Positions 1 through 8,644 of a stretch of DNA of 64,000 nucleotides are shown here, piece by piece. The translations under genes and the position numbers were made by a program. The stretch covers positions 106,226 through 170,225 of the forward strand of contig NZ_JBLWTL010000004.1 in the NCBI RefSeq assembly GCF_048270095.1, given 5' to 3'. The notes under the pieces were generated by a model, which saw only the letters and a list, made by a program, of their open reading frames with translations, did no database searches and was not told where the DNA came from. How positions within the stretch are numbered: the first letter of the stretch is position 1; each line of letters opens with the position of its first letter. This stretch comes from Maricaulis sp048270095 (GTDB taxonomy: Bacteria; Pseudomonadota; Alphaproteobacteria; Caulobacterales; Maricaulaceae).

Positions 1-605
1 AAGCTGGTTCCGACATTGACCGTAGCGGCAAAGGGCACCAGGCCGATCTTGACGTCATCCGGGTCATCAACGCCCTCGAACAGGATTTCCGAGAGCAGGT
101 GCGCCGCATCCCGCAGGCCGCGGATCTTGGAGCCCCCCATTGAGCCGGTATTGTCGAGCACCATGGCCAGTTCAATGCGCTGGCGGGCGCGCTGGGCGAC
201 GCTTTCCCAATGCACTGTGATGGTCTGTATCCCTGCGAGACCCAGCATGGTCGTGCGAACCTCGGCCGCCCCGCGCACGGTCACCGTGTCGGTTTCAGTG
301 TCGAGACTGACAGTAACGCTGGTGATATTGCCCAGTTCGCGCTCGGGATAATTGGCGTTGATGAATCCGGTCGCGACCTCGAGGGCTTCCTCATCGCTGA
401 TCGTGGCATTGGTGCCAACCGCCAGAGCGGCCGCATCCAGGGCCTGGGCCAGCCGGCTGCGGGCATTCATCGCCGTGCTGAGATCAACCGAACCGCCGGC
501 GAGCAGCGTCACGGGCATCAGTGCCAGGGCGAAAATCACTGCGACATTGCCCCGCCGATTGCCCGCGAATTCTGCGATTATTCTCGAAAAACGGGCGAGG
601 AACAT
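1..605 (-). CDS. TadG-like Flp-pilus vWA protein, partial (copy 1)
   Basis: The 5' part of a minus-strand gene whose 3' end lies beyond the window. The protein starts MFLARFSRIIAEFAGNRRG, followed by one hydrophobic segment (VAVIFALALMPVTLLAGGSVDLS) typical of the TadE/G-like pilus-assembly N-terminus. A vWA domain then begins with a MIDAS-type DNTGSM motif. The ATG at 603-605 is chosen because an in-frame TAA lies two codons upstream. It is a close paralogue of the next two genes, with near-identical DNA over the MIDAS region (about 150-240 here versus 1790-1880). Family role: envelope-anchored factors of Tad pilus or secretion systems. The exact role is unknown, and no tadA/cpaF gene is in view. 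Confidence 0.85.
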   Translation of the reverse strand, partial: MFLARFSRIIAEFAGNRRGNVAVIFALALMPVTLLAGGSVDLSTAMNARSRLAQALDAAALAVGTNATISDEEALEVATGFINANYPERELGNITSVTVSLDTETDTVTVRGAAEVRTTMLGLAGIQTITVHWESVAQRARQRIELAMVLDNTGSMGGSKIRGLRDAAHLLSEILFEGVDDPDDVKIGLVPFAATVNVGTS

Positions 606-650
606 GTGCGCTTACCATCATCTATTCGGTAAAACTCTACAGGTTCGGGG

Positions 651-665
651 TTAAAGGGCCGTTAG
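651..665 (-). promoter_or_regulatory. CtrA-like box upstream of vWA copy 1
   Basis: Read on the minus strand this is CTAA-N7-TTAA followed by C, one mismatch from the CtrA consensus TTAA-N7-TTAAC. It sits 46-60 bases before the start codon of copy 1. The same box at the same distance precedes copy 2, which strengthens the call. Regulation by CtrA is inference. Confidence 0.5.
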
Positions 666-689
666 ATGAGGTGGTTAACCAAAGGTGAC

Positions 690-2255
690 CTATCGCGACA
701 GCCGCAGATTGGCGAGATCGCCGGCTATCATCTCGAAGGCATCGCGCAGCGCCGAGGATGAGGGCGAGTCGAAATACAGGCTGGCATTGGAGGCGCAGGC
801 CTGCATCATGTTGCGGGTCGTGCTTGAACTGACCTGGAAGGTGATGGTGTAGACGCGGATCCCCTGCGCCTTGGCGTAGGCGCAGGCGGCGGCGGTACGG
901 GCGTTGAGCGCCGTGCCGAGCAGATTGCCATTCGAGGTGCGCACGCCGAGCCGGTTGTCGCTGATATAGCCATAGGCCTCATAGCGGGACATGAAGTCAT
1001 TGCTCTGGCCTGACAGCACATTCTCGCCGTCTGTCAGGATCACCATCGCCTTGAGCACGGTGCGGTCATCATAGCCAACGCCTTCCGCGAACGGCATTTG
1101 CGGTGACAGGACACGCACGCCCCAGCCAATACCGTTGGCGATATTGGTATTGCCGCTCGCGGCCATCGCCGAAATGGCGGAATCGACCCGTGAGCGTGAC
1201 GTGGTGAGCGGTGTGATCGGCGTCACCGTGCAGGCGGCGTTCGGGCCGTTCGAGCTCGGCCGGCCATCATCATATTTCAGCAGATTGCGCAATCGGTTGA
1301 CAACGCTGCCGACGACCCCGCTCGCCAGGCCGTCACTGAGATAATTGTTGGAATAGCCTGACAGATCCGGCTCGTCGGGCGCGAAATAGGGGATAAAAAG
1401 GGTTTCAGGCCGGCCGGGATTGGGCGTGGTGTCGTCGATATCCATCGGCAGGGGGCGTGCCTCGACACAGCCACCCCAGGGCGTGCTGCGCAAATCATCG
1501 AACAAATCCCAATGATTGGGGTGGAGAATCGTGGTCGTACACCGGCGACGGTTGCCATTGCCTGTGCAGACCACGTTTGTCTGATCACCGCCGGCCCACT
1601 GGGCGTGGACTGGTGAGGCCGCGTCCGGGTCCAGCCACCAGTCGCGCGCGAAGCCCGTGCCGACATTGACCGTCGCGGCGAAGGGGATGACGCCGATCTT
1701 GACGTCGCCGGTATCGCCGACGCCTTCGAACAGGATTTCCGAGAGCAGATGCGCCGCGCCCCGCAGGGCTGTGATCTTCGAGCCGCTCATCGAGCCGGTA
1801 TTGTCGAGTACCATGGCCAGTTCGATGCGCTGGCGGGCGCGCTGGGCGACGCTTTCCCAGTGCACAGTGATGGTCGGTATTCCGGCCAGGGCGAGCATGG
1901 TCGTGCGGACTTCTGCAGCTCCGCGCACCGTGACGCTGTCAGTGTCCGGATCAAGTGTCACCGTGACGCCGGTGATATTGCCCATTTCGCGTTCGGGATA
2001 ATTGGCATTGATGAAGCCATTGGCGATGGCCAGGGCGTCGGCATCGGAAACCGAGACGTTGACGCCCACCGCGAGCGCCGCCGCGTCGAGCGCCTGGGCG
2101 AGGCGGCTGCGGGCATTCATAGCTGTGCTGAGGTCAACAGAGCCCCCGGCCAGCAGGGTGACGGGCATCAGCGCCAGCGCGAAAATAACCGCAATATTGC
2201 CGCGGCGATCCTTCGCAAAACGGGACAGAAGTCTGGGAAAGCGGGTCAGGCACAT
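690..2255 (-). CDS. TadG-like Flp-pilus vWA protein (copy 2)
   Basis: 521 residues. A short cytoplasmic start (MCLTRFPRLLSRFAKDRRGN) leads into one membrane segment, residues about 20-42, then a TadE/G-like stretch (LAQALDAAALAVG). A vWA domain runs from about residue 140 to the end with the MIDAS motif DNTGSMSGS and later ILTDGENV. This layout is the TadG-type arrangement: an inner-membrane anchor with a large periplasmic vWA domain. It is the middle of three tandem paralogues with separate upstream regions; the 84-bp gap to copy 1 holds that copy's promoter. The upstream region carries a CtrA-like box. Function is assigned by family only, and the adhesive or assembly partner is unknown. Confidence 0.88.
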   Translation of the reverse strand: MCLTRFPRLLSRFAKDRRGNIAVIFALALMPVTLLAGGSVDLSTAMNARSRLAQALDAAALAVGVNVSVSDADALAIANGFINANYPEREMGNITGVTVTLDPDTDSVTVRGAAEVRTTMLALAGIPTITVHWESVAQRARQRIELAMVLDNTGSMSGSKITALRGAAHLLSEILFEGVGDTGDVKIGVIPFAATVNVGTGFARDWWLDPDAASPVHAQWAGGDQTNVVCTGNGNRRRCTTTILHPNHWDLFDDLRSTPWGGCVEARPLPMDIDDTTPNPGRPETLFIPYFAPDEPDLSGYSNNYLSDGLASGVVGSVVNRLRNLLKYDDGRPSSNGPNAACTVTPITPLTTSRSRVDSAISAMAASGNTNIANGIGWGVRVLSPQMPFAEGVGYDDRTVLKAMVILTDGENVLSGQSNDFMSRYEAYGYISDNRLGVRTSNGNLLGTALNARTAAACAYAKAQGIRVYTITFQVSSSTTRNMMQACASNASLYFDSPSSSALRDAFEMIAGDLANLRLSR

Positions 2256-2300
2256 GCAATGGCACCTTCATCTATTCGCCAAGTGTCTACCGCTCCCGAG

Positions 2301-2315
2301 TTAAAACTGAGTTAG
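2301..2315 (-). promoter_or_regulatory. CtrA-like box upstream of vWA copy 2
   Basis: CTAA-N7-TTAA then C on the minus strand, 46-60 bases before the ATG at 2255. The leader also shares the stretch CGAATAGATGA with the copy 1 leader, so the promoter region is conserved between the paralogues. Confidence 0.5.
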
Positions 2316-2339
2316 AATTCCAGGTTTATTTTGAGTGCG

Positions 2340-3830
2340 TTATCGCGAAAGCCGCAAATTGCTCAGATCGCCCGCGATCATCTCGAAGGCGTCGCGCAGG
2401 GCGTCCGATGATGGCGAGTCAAAATACAGGCCTGGATGGGTTGCACAGGCCTGCATCATATTGCGCGTCGAGCGCGACGAGACCTGAAAGGTGATGGTGT
2501 AGACGCGGATGCCCAGCTCCCGGGCATAGTCGCAGACCGCCTCGGTTCGGGCATTGAGGGCATTGCGGATCGTGGTGTCATTCGAGGAGACGATCCCAAG
2601 GCGGCCATCACGCATATAGCCATAGCCGGAATAGTCCGAATAATTGCTGTTGCCGCGACCATTGAGGTAGTTCTCGCCATCGGTCAGCACCACCATCGCC
2701 TTGATCGTATCGTCCTCGCCCCAGGCCACGCCTTGTGTGAAGGGTTCGCCCGGTGACAGGACGCGCACACCCCAGCTGACGCCGATGGGAATATTCGTCG
2801 TGCCGCTGGCGACCATGGCGGCAATGCCGGAATTGATCGTGTTCTGATTGCCGGTCAGCGGCGTGATGGGTCGTGCTGTACAGCCCCAGCCGGGCCCGTC
2901 ACCCGAGGACACCGAAGCGCCGGCATATTTCGGTGAGTTGCGCATGCGGGCCGTGTGGTCATAGCCCGACATCTGATCGCTCATATAGCTGTTGGGCCAT
3001 GATCCATAGCTCGACTCATCGGGCGCGAAATAGGGCAGGAAAAGCGTCTCCGGCGATGCGGCAGACGGCGGCGTATCCTCGATATCATGCGGAATGGCCC
3101 GCGCCTCGACACAGCCGGTCCAGTCGCGATTGGTGATCGTGTCGAACACATCCCAGCGATTGGCGGCGGGGATGAAGTTTTCCGCGTGCAGTGGCGACAG
3201 GCCATTGGGGTCAAGCCACCAGGCGCGCTCATATCCGGTGCCGACATTCACCGTCGAGGCAAAGGGCACGAGGCCGATCTTGAGCCGGTCCGGATCGGCG
3301 CCCTCGAACAGGATATCGGTCAGCAAGTGCGCCGCCTCGCGCAGATTGGCGATCTTGGAGCCCCCCATCGAACCGGTATTATCCAGCACCATGGCCAGTT
3401 CCAGCCGGCGGCGGGCGCGCTGGACCTCGCTCTCCCAGTGCACGGTGATGGCATCAATCCCGATGAGCGACAGCACGAACGTCGCAATGCGCGCCTCGGC
3501 GCCAACCGTGACGATGTCGTTCTCGGTATCCAGCGCCACGGTCAGCCCGCCAATCTCACCGATCTCGGTGGGCGGATAATTGGCGGTCACGAAGCCGAGC
3601 GCGAATTCAGCGGCCTCATCCTCGGTGAGCGATGTCTGCACCCCGACCGCGAGCGCCGCGGCGTCGAGCGCCTGGGCCAGCCGCGTGCGGGCATTGAGCG
3701 CCTGGTTGAGATCGACAGCGCCGCCGGTCAGCACCATGAGCGGCATCAACAGAACCGAGAACATCAGCGCGACATTGCCGCGCCGGTCGGCCGCCCAGGT
3801 CCGTACAAATGAGATCAGGCTCGAAGGCAT
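2340..3830 (-). CDS. TadG-like Flp-pilus vWA protein (copy 3)
   Basis: 496 residues from the ATG at 3828-3830 (MPSSLISFVRTWAADRRGNV). The open frame runs 31 codons further upstream, but that stretch is not family-like. One membrane segment, then the same LAQALDAAALAVG stretch and a vWA domain with DNTGSMGGS and VLTDGENY. The C-terminus (SSDALRDAFEMIAGDLSNL) is almost identical to copy 2. It differs most in the middle, where copy 2 has a CTGNGNRRRCTTT insertion. Its leader lacks the CtrA-like box seen before copies 1 and 2. No strong Shine-Dalgarno is visible, so the start is the main uncertainty. Confidence 0.85.
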   Translation of the reverse strand: MPSSLISFVRTWAADRRGNVALMFSVLLMPLMVLTGGAVDLNQALNARTRLAQALDAAALAVGVQTSLTEDEAAEFALGFVTANYPPTEIGEIGGLTVALDTENDIVTVGAEARIATFVLSLIGIDAITVHWESEVQRARRRLELAMVLDNTGSMGGSKIANLREAAHLLTDILFEGADPDRLKIGLVPFASTVNVGTGYERAWWLDPNGLSPLHAENFIPAANRWDVFDTITNRDWTGCVEARAIPHDIEDTPPSAASPETLFLPYFAPDESSYGSWPNSYMSDQMSGYDHTARMRNSPKYAGASVSSGDGPGWGCTARPITPLTGNQNTINSGIAAMVASGTTNIPIGVSWGVRVLSPGEPFTQGVAWGEDDTIKAMVVLTDGENYLNGRGNSNYSDYSGYGYMRDGRLGIVSSNDTTIRNALNARTEAVCDYARELGIRVYTITFQVSSRSTRNMMQACATHPGLYFDSPSSDALRDAFEMIAGDLSNLRLSR

Positions 3831-3950
3831 CAGGTCCACAATCCACAAAACCCGGCGATACTGCGTGTGCGACGGGGGAATGGGCACTGAGTTTTGGAAT
3901 TGAAGTGAAAAACCGGCTAACACCCACGCTACAACTGTTCGAGGTCATCC

Positions 3951-5123
3951 ATGTCCCAGCCATCACCCTTCCTTGAGACCGCGATTGACGAATTGCGCGA
4001 TCTGATCGGTTTCGACACCACCTCGCGCAATTCCAACCTTCCCCTGATCGACCATGTCGAGCAGCGCCTGACGGCGCTGGGTGCCCATTGCGAGCGCATC
4101 CCCAATAGCGAGGGGACCAAGGCCAATCTGCACGCGATTATCGGCCCGATGGTCGATGGCGGTGTGGTCTTGTCGGGCCATACCGATGTCGTGCCGGTCG
4201 ATGGCCAGCCCTGGACGTCCGATCCCTGGACGCTGACCGACAAGGGTGATGGCAAGCTCTATGGTCGCGGCACCTGCGACATGAAGGGCTTCTCCGCCTG
4301 CATTCTGGCCCTGGCACCGGTGTTTGCCAGCGCCAAGCTCAAACGCCCCGTCCATATCGCGCTCTCCTTTGACGAGGAGATTGGCTGCATCGGCGCGCCG
4401 GCGATGATCGAGAAGATCATGGCCGGGCCGATCAACCCATCCACTGTCATCGTCGGCGAGCCGACCGATATGAAAGTCGTCACCGCCCATAAGGGCCTGT
4501 TCTCGATGACGGTGAAACTGCGAGGCCGCGAGGCGCACTCCTCGCTCGTGCGCGACGGTGCCTGCGCCGTCACCCACGCTGTGCCGCTGATGCAATATCT
4601 GGTCGATTGCGCCGCCGAAATGGAAGCCGCCGCCCCCGATGACAGTCCCTACACCCCGCCTTTCGGCACGCTGACGATTGGCGAGATGAAGGGCGGCACG
4701 GCGCTCAATATCCTGGCGCTCGACGCCCAGTTCTCCAGCCTGATCCGTCCGGCCCCCTGGGATGATCCGCACGCGATCGAGGCCGGCCTGCGGACACGCG
4801 CCGCCGCCGTGGAAGCGAAGATGCGCCAATCGGTCCCCGAAGCCAGCGTCACCGTGACGATACGCTCCAATGTCCCCGCCTTCGCCCGCGAGAAGGATGG
4901 CGCCGCCGAACGCCTGGCGCGCCAGCTCACCGGCGACAACTCCACCCGCGTGGTCAGCTATGGCACCGAGGCGGGACAATTCCAGGCGGCAGGCCTCTCG
5001 GTCGTGGTCTGCGGCCCCGGCTCGATCACCCAGGCGCACCAGCCCGATGAATTCGTCGCGATTGATCAGCTCGATCAGTGTTGCGGCTTCATGGAGCGGC
5101 TGGTGCGGGTGCTGGAGGGGTAG
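3951..5123 (+). CDS. argE: Acetylornithine deacetylase
   Basis: 390 residues. Zinc-dependent M20-family amidohydrolase that releases acetate from N-acetylornithine in arginine synthesis, in the cytoplasm. Visible motifs are SGHTDVVPV (residues 75-83, metal ligand H77 and D79), GRGTCDMKGF (bridging D110), the catalytic glutamate pair DEEIGC near 141-146, and GEPTDMKV. Length and motif order match proteobacterial ArgE rather than the longer DapE-like members. GAGG lies 8 bases before the ATG. The gene is alone with a small membrane protein that starts directly after its stop. A related M20 deacylase with another substrate cannot be excluded. Confidence 0.9.
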   Translation: MSQPSPFLETAIDELRDLIGFDTTSRNSNLPLIDHVEQRLTALGAHCERIPNSEGTKANLHAIIGPMVDGGVVLSGHTDVVPVDGQPWTSDPWTLTDKGDGKLYGRGTCDMKGFSACILALAPVFASAKLKRPVHIALSFDEEIGCIGAPAMIEKIMAGPINPSTVIVGEPTDMKVVTAHKGLFSMTVKLRGREAHSSLVRDGACAVTHAVPLMQYLVDCAAEMEAAAPDDSPYTPPFGTLTIGEMKGGTALNILALDAQFSSLIRPAPWDDPHAIEAGLRTRAAAVEAKMRQSVPEASVTVTIRSNVPAFAREKDGAAERLARQLTGDNSTRVVSYGTEAGQFQAAGLSVVVCGPGSITQAHQPDEFVAIDQLDQCCGFMERLVRVLEG

Positions 5124-5372
5124 ATGCTCCATCGCGCAGTTGAGAATGTCGTTGTCGGAGCGTGCCTCCTTCTGCTCTCTGTCTTCCCGATTTCCATCTA
5201 TCTGGGCGTGGCGGCATTCCTGGGTCGTTACTTCGCCCCCAACGTCGACCCGGCCTGGCTTTACGGGTTTGCAGTGTTCACTGCCCTTGTTGGCTTCGGG
5301 GTCGTGATAACTGGCTTCTGGATCGAGCCGGAAGTTCGACGCGTGGTCCGCAACTGGCTGCGAATGCGCTAA
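5124..5372 (+). CDS. Small two-helix membrane protein, unknown
   Basis: 82 residues. Two hydrophobic segments (about 9-33 and 45-67) and a basic C-terminus (RRVVRNWLRMR). The ATG follows the argE TAG with no gap, so translation may be coupled. No family recognised. It could be a lineage-specific inner-membrane protein; expression is not proven by sequence. Confidence 0.5.
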   Translation: MLHRAVENVVVGACLLLLSVFPISIYLGVAAFLGRYFAPNVDPAWLYGFAVFTALVGFGVVITGFWIEPEVRRVVRNWLRMR

Positions 5373-5376
5373 CCCT

Positions 5377-5481
5377 CGTCATCCTGACGAAAGTGAGGGG
5401 CCAGTTCGTAGGCCTGGCCGGAGACAGGCCTGGAACAGCCTCGCTCGATGAACTGGGTCCCGATCGTCATCGGGATGACGG
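5377..5481. repeat. Dispersed ~105-bp palindromic repeat, copy A
   Basis: Begins CGTCATCCTGACGA and ends ATCGGGATGACG, so the outer ends are inverted. The inner part carries CCAGTTCGTA near the left arm and GAACTGGGTCCCGATC on the right, giving a second inverted pair. Copy B at 5957-6060 is clearly related along its length, and a divergent copy C lies at 11709. It resembles the small extragenic repeats common in alphaproteobacterial genomes. Confidence 0.75.
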
Positions 5482-5571
5482 TGAATTGGGGTGAGGTTGG
5501 AAGGAGCCGTTCGACGTGTGGTTCCACCATCAAGGTCGGAGCCTCAGATACTCGACCGCGGGCGAGCCCCA

Positions 5572-5880
5572 TCAACCAATCGGCGCCCACATCTGGATGG
5601 TGTCGAAAAAGTCTTCCCAATCGGGATTGGTCGCCTCGATCAGATTGATCTTCCAGGCACGATGCCAGTTTTTCAAACGCTTCTCGCGCTCAATGGCGTA
5701 TCCAAAATCCTGATGGAACTCATACCAGACCAAACGGTGGACCCTGTATTTTCGCGTGAAAGCCGAGCCCTTGCCTTGTCTGTGGAGCATCACTCGCATG
5801 GCAATATCGCCCGTGGCACCGATATACAAAGTGCCGTTTCTCTGGCTTGCAAGCATGTAAACGCAGGGGTGGCGGGCCAT
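5572..5880 (-). CDS. GIY-YIG nuclease-fold protein
   Basis: 102 residues, the usual length for the small UPF0213/YhbQ-like group. The GIY-YIG pair is seen as VYML (7-10) and LYIGAT (18-23), followed by the conserved arginine region (IAMRVMLHRQGKG) and YEFHQDFGYAIEREKRLKNW. These proteins are single-domain nuclease folds of uncertain cellular role. The gene lies between two copies of the same palindromic repeat (5377-5481 and 5957-6060), with about 90 bp on each side, a layout that suggests a functional or mobile association. Confidence 0.85.
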   Translation of the reverse strand: MARHPCVYMLASQRNGTLYIGATGDIAMRVMLHRQGKGSAFTRKYRVHRLVWYEFHQDFGYAIEREKRLKNWHRAWKINLIEATNPDWEDFFDTIQMWAPIG

Positions 5881-5956
5881 GGGCGGACGTTACCGCCGCC
5901 CGCTTCCTGCCGCTGTGATCCGCGTCATGGAAATTCAAAACCAACGCCAACAATTT

Positions 5957-6060
5957 CGTCATCCTGACGAAGGTCAGGACCCAGTTCGTAAAGTGGACCG
6001 GAGACAAGCCGGTACCCTCTTACTCGATGAGCCGGGTCCCGATCATTGTAGGGATGACGG
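5957..6060. repeat. Dispersed ~105-bp palindromic repeat, copy B
   Basis: Starts CGTCATCCTGACGA and ends TAGGGATGACGG. It shares CCAGTTCGTA, CCGGAGACA, CTCGATGA and GGGTCCCGATC with copy A in the same order. Same orientation as copy A, on the other side of the GIY-YIG gene. Confidence 0.75.
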
Positions 6061-6072
6061 TGAGCGTAGGCC

Positions 6073-6100
6073 AAAAAAAGGGCGCCCCGGGAGGCGCCCT
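6073..6100 (-). terminator. Intrinsic terminator of sqdB
   Basis: On the minus strand GGGCGCC - 6-nt loop - GGCGCCC is followed by a run of seven T. It sits 27 bases after the sqdB stop. Confidence 0.85.
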
Positions 6101-6126
6101 CTTCAATTCACAATGCGTAGCAATCG

Positions 6127-7332
6127 TTACCCCACCACTTTCAGCGGATCGGGCTGTGCCGCCTGTTCGCGGGTCTTGCCCCAATAGGAGATGCAGGGGA
6201 TTTTGCGCTTGTCGCAGCGGCCGGCATATTTGCGGGCGATGTCGGTGACTTCTTCCATCAGGCCAGCGGCCAGGGTGATCGGCTTGAGGCCCATCTGCAG
6301 GAAGGTGTCGTTCTCGACATGCAGGTCATTCTCGTCCGCTTCATTGCGCGGATTGGGGACCAGCTGCACTTCGGCGTGGGCCAGATCGGCGATCATGCCG
6401 GCCAGATCACGGACCCGGTGAGTTTCGGTCATCTGGTTGAAGATGCGCACCTTGTCGCCATCCTTGGGCGGGTTCTCGACCGCGATCTGGACGCAATGCA
6501 CGGTGTCCTGGATATGGATGAAGGCGCGCGTCTGGCCGCCCGTGCCGTGCACGGTCAGCGGATAGCCAACGGCGGCCTGCATCAGGAAGCGGTTGAGCAC
6601 AGTGCCGTAATCGCCGTCATAATCGAACCGGTTGATCAGGCGCTCATCGCGCTTGGTCTCGGCTGTCTGGGTGCCCCAGACAATGCCCTGGTGGAGATCG
6701 GTGATCTTCACCTTGTCGTTCTTGTTGTAGAAATGGAAGAAGAGCTGATCCTGGGTCTTGGTCATGTGGTAGATCGAGCCCGGATTGGCCGGATAGAGGA
6801 TCTCCTGATCCTTCAGGCCTTCATCGGTCTGGACCTTCACCTTGAGATAGCCCTCGGGGATTTTCATGCCCGCCGTGCCGTAACCATAAACGCCCATCGT
6901 GCCGAGGTGGACGAGGTGGATGTCGCGGCCGCTTTCAACGATCGCGGCGAGCACGTCATTGGTGGCGTTGAGATTATTGTCGACGGTGTAGCGCTTGTGG
7001 CGGGCTGATTTCATCGAATAGGGCGCCGCGCGTTGTTCGGCGAAATGCACGATGGTGTCAGGCTTTTCCTCATCGATCAGATCGATGAATTCCTGGAAAT
7101 CCTTGCCGATATTCATGTTCACGAAGCGGATATCGCGGCCGGAGACTTCTTTCCAGGCGGCGAGGCGTTCGCTCATCGGCCGGATCGGCGTCAGCGATTC
7201 CACTTCCAGTTCAACATCGATCATCCGACGCGAGAGATTGTCGACGATGACAATGTCATGGCCGAGATTGGAGAGGTGAAGCGCTGTCGGCCATCCGCAG
7301 AAGCCGTCCCCACCAAGAACGATAACTTTCAT
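6127..7332 (-). CDS. sqdB: UDP-sulfoquinovose synthase
   Basis: 401 residues. Converts UDP-glucose and sulfite to UDP-sulfoquinovose, the head-group donor of the sulfolipid SQDG. The N-terminus MKVIVLGGDGFCGWPTALHL is the SQD1/SqdB signature with the NAD-binding GGxGxxG. The SDR active site is seen as LGTMGVYGYG and the YHMTK motif. The glycosyltransferase partner is not in the window, so either it is encoded elsewhere or the product serves another sulfosugar. A strong terminator follows. The 278-bp divergent region shared with gap (7333-7610) must hold both promoters; no tRNA or riboswitch was seen there. Confidence 0.92.
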   Translation of the reverse strand: MKVIVLGGDGFCGWPTALHLSNLGHDIVIVDNLSRRMIDVELEVESLTPIRPMSERLAAWKEVSGRDIRFVNMNIGKDFQEFIDLIDEEKPDTIVHFAEQRAAPYSMKSARHKRYTVDNNLNATNDVLAAIVESGRDIHLVHLGTMGVYGYGTAGMKIPEGYLKVKVQTDEGLKDQEILYPANPGSIYHMTKTQDQLFFHFYNKNDKVKITDLHQGIVWGTQTAETKRDERLINRFDYDGDYGTVLNRFLMQAAVGYPLTVHGTGGQTRAFIHIQDTVHCVQIAVENPPKDGDKVRIFNQMTETHRVRDLAGMIADLAHAEVQLVPNPRNEADENDLHVENDTFLQMGLKPITLAAGLMEEVTDIARKYAGRCDKRKIPCISYWGKTREQAAQPDPLKVVG

Positions 7333-7610
7333 AATACCGGCACCCGCCCAAAAGGTTTATATAACTGTCTACTCTGTTTCTCGCAGGCGTACAGTTTCAT
7401 TTCAAGTCCCCGGTCTGCGGTCGGGCCGGTCAAGCACTGTGCTGGCACACATCCAGCCCGGTCGGGGAGGGGCGATAAATCCGCCAGGTCGCTGTTTTGC
7501 CGCATTCCTGCGGTGGACTGCGGCCTGAAAGGCGGGTAAATCCGCGCCAATTCAAGCGCGACCGGCCTCATGCCACGCCGTCGCGATTACCGATGTTGAG
7601 GAGACGGGTC

Positions 7611-8621
7611 ATGGCGCTTCGGGTTGCAATCAATGGGTTTGGCCGTATCGGACGCCTCGCGCTGCGGGCGATTCTCGAGGAGAAGCGCTGGGGCGAGATT
7701 GAAGTCGTGGCGATCAATGACAGCTCGACGCCTGAAACCAATGCCCACCTGCTGACCTATGACAGCGTCCACGGCCGTTATCCCGGCCAGATCGAAGTCG
7801 GTGAAGACTGGCTCGATGCCGGCTTTGGCCGCATCCAGAAAGTCTCGAACCGTGATCCGTCGCAATTGCCCTGGAAGGCGATGGGCGTTGATCTGGTGAT
7901 GGAGTGCACCGGCAAGTTCAACGACAAGGCCAGCGCAATGGCCCATATCGAGAGCGGCGCCAAGCGCGTCTTGTGCTCGGCCCCGGCCAAGAATGCCGAC
8001 AAGACCATCGTCTATGGCGTCAATCACGACCAGCTCACAGCCGCCGACATCATCGTCTCGAATGCGTCCTGCACCACGAACGGCCTGGCGCCGGTCGCCA
8101 AGGTTCTCAATGACGCCGTCGGTATCGAGCGCGGCCATGTCACCACCATCCACGCCTATACCGGTGACCAGCCAACCCTGGACCGCAATCACAAGGATCT
8201 CCACCGCGCCCGTGCGGCCGCGATGTCGATGATCCCGACCTCGACGGGTGCCGCCAAGGCCGTTGGCCTGGTCATCCCCGAACTGGTCGGCAAGCTCGAC
8301 GGTGCTGCCGTGCGCGTGCCAACCCCGAATGTCTCGCTGATCGACATGGTCTTCGTGCCATCGCGTGCCACCACGGCGGAGGAACTTTCCGCCGCCATCA
8401 TCGCCGCCGCCGATGGTCCGATGAAGGGTGTGCTCGGTTATGACAGCATCCCGCTGGTCTCGATCGATTATAATCACGACCCCCGCTCCTCCATCGTCGC
8501 GATCGACAAGATCAATGTCATCGACGAGCGTCTCGTCCGGGTCATGACCTGGTATGATAATGAGTGGGGCTTCGCCTGCCGCATGGTCGACACGGCCGTG
8601 GCGATGGGCCGTTTCATCTAA
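7611..8621 (+). CDS. gap: Glyceraldehyde-3-phosphate dehydrogenase
   Basis: 336 residues from the ATG at 7611, preceded by GAGGAGAC. NAD-binding start VAINGFGRIGRLALRA. Catalytic cysteine C154 in SNASCTTNGLAPVAK. Substrate-site motif TGAAKAVG and the C-terminal WYDNEWGFACRMVD are present. Oxidises glyceraldehyde-3-phosphate with NAD(P) and phosphate in glycolysis, or runs in reverse in gluconeogenesis. It is followed 23 bases later by pgk, so the two are probably cotranscribed. Coenzyme preference cannot be settled by eye. Confidence 0.97.
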   Translation: MALRVAINGFGRIGRLALRAILEEKRWGEIEVVAINDSSTPETNAHLLTYDSVHGRYPGQIEVGEDWLDAGFGRIQKVSNRDPSQLPWKAMGVDLVMECTGKFNDKASAMAHIESGAKRVLCSAPAKNADKTIVYGVNHDQLTAADIIVSNASCTTNGLAPVAKVLNDAVGIERGHVTTIHAYTGDQPTLDRNHKDLHRARAAAMSMIPTSTGAAKAVGLVIPELVGKLDGAAVRVPTPNVSLIDMVFVPSRATTAEELSAAIIAAADGPMKGVLGYDSIPLVSIDYNHDPRSSIVAIDKINVIDERLVRVMTWYDNEWGFACRMVDTAVAMGRFI

Positions 8622-8644
8622 TCACGCTTGAGCGAGGACAGGTC

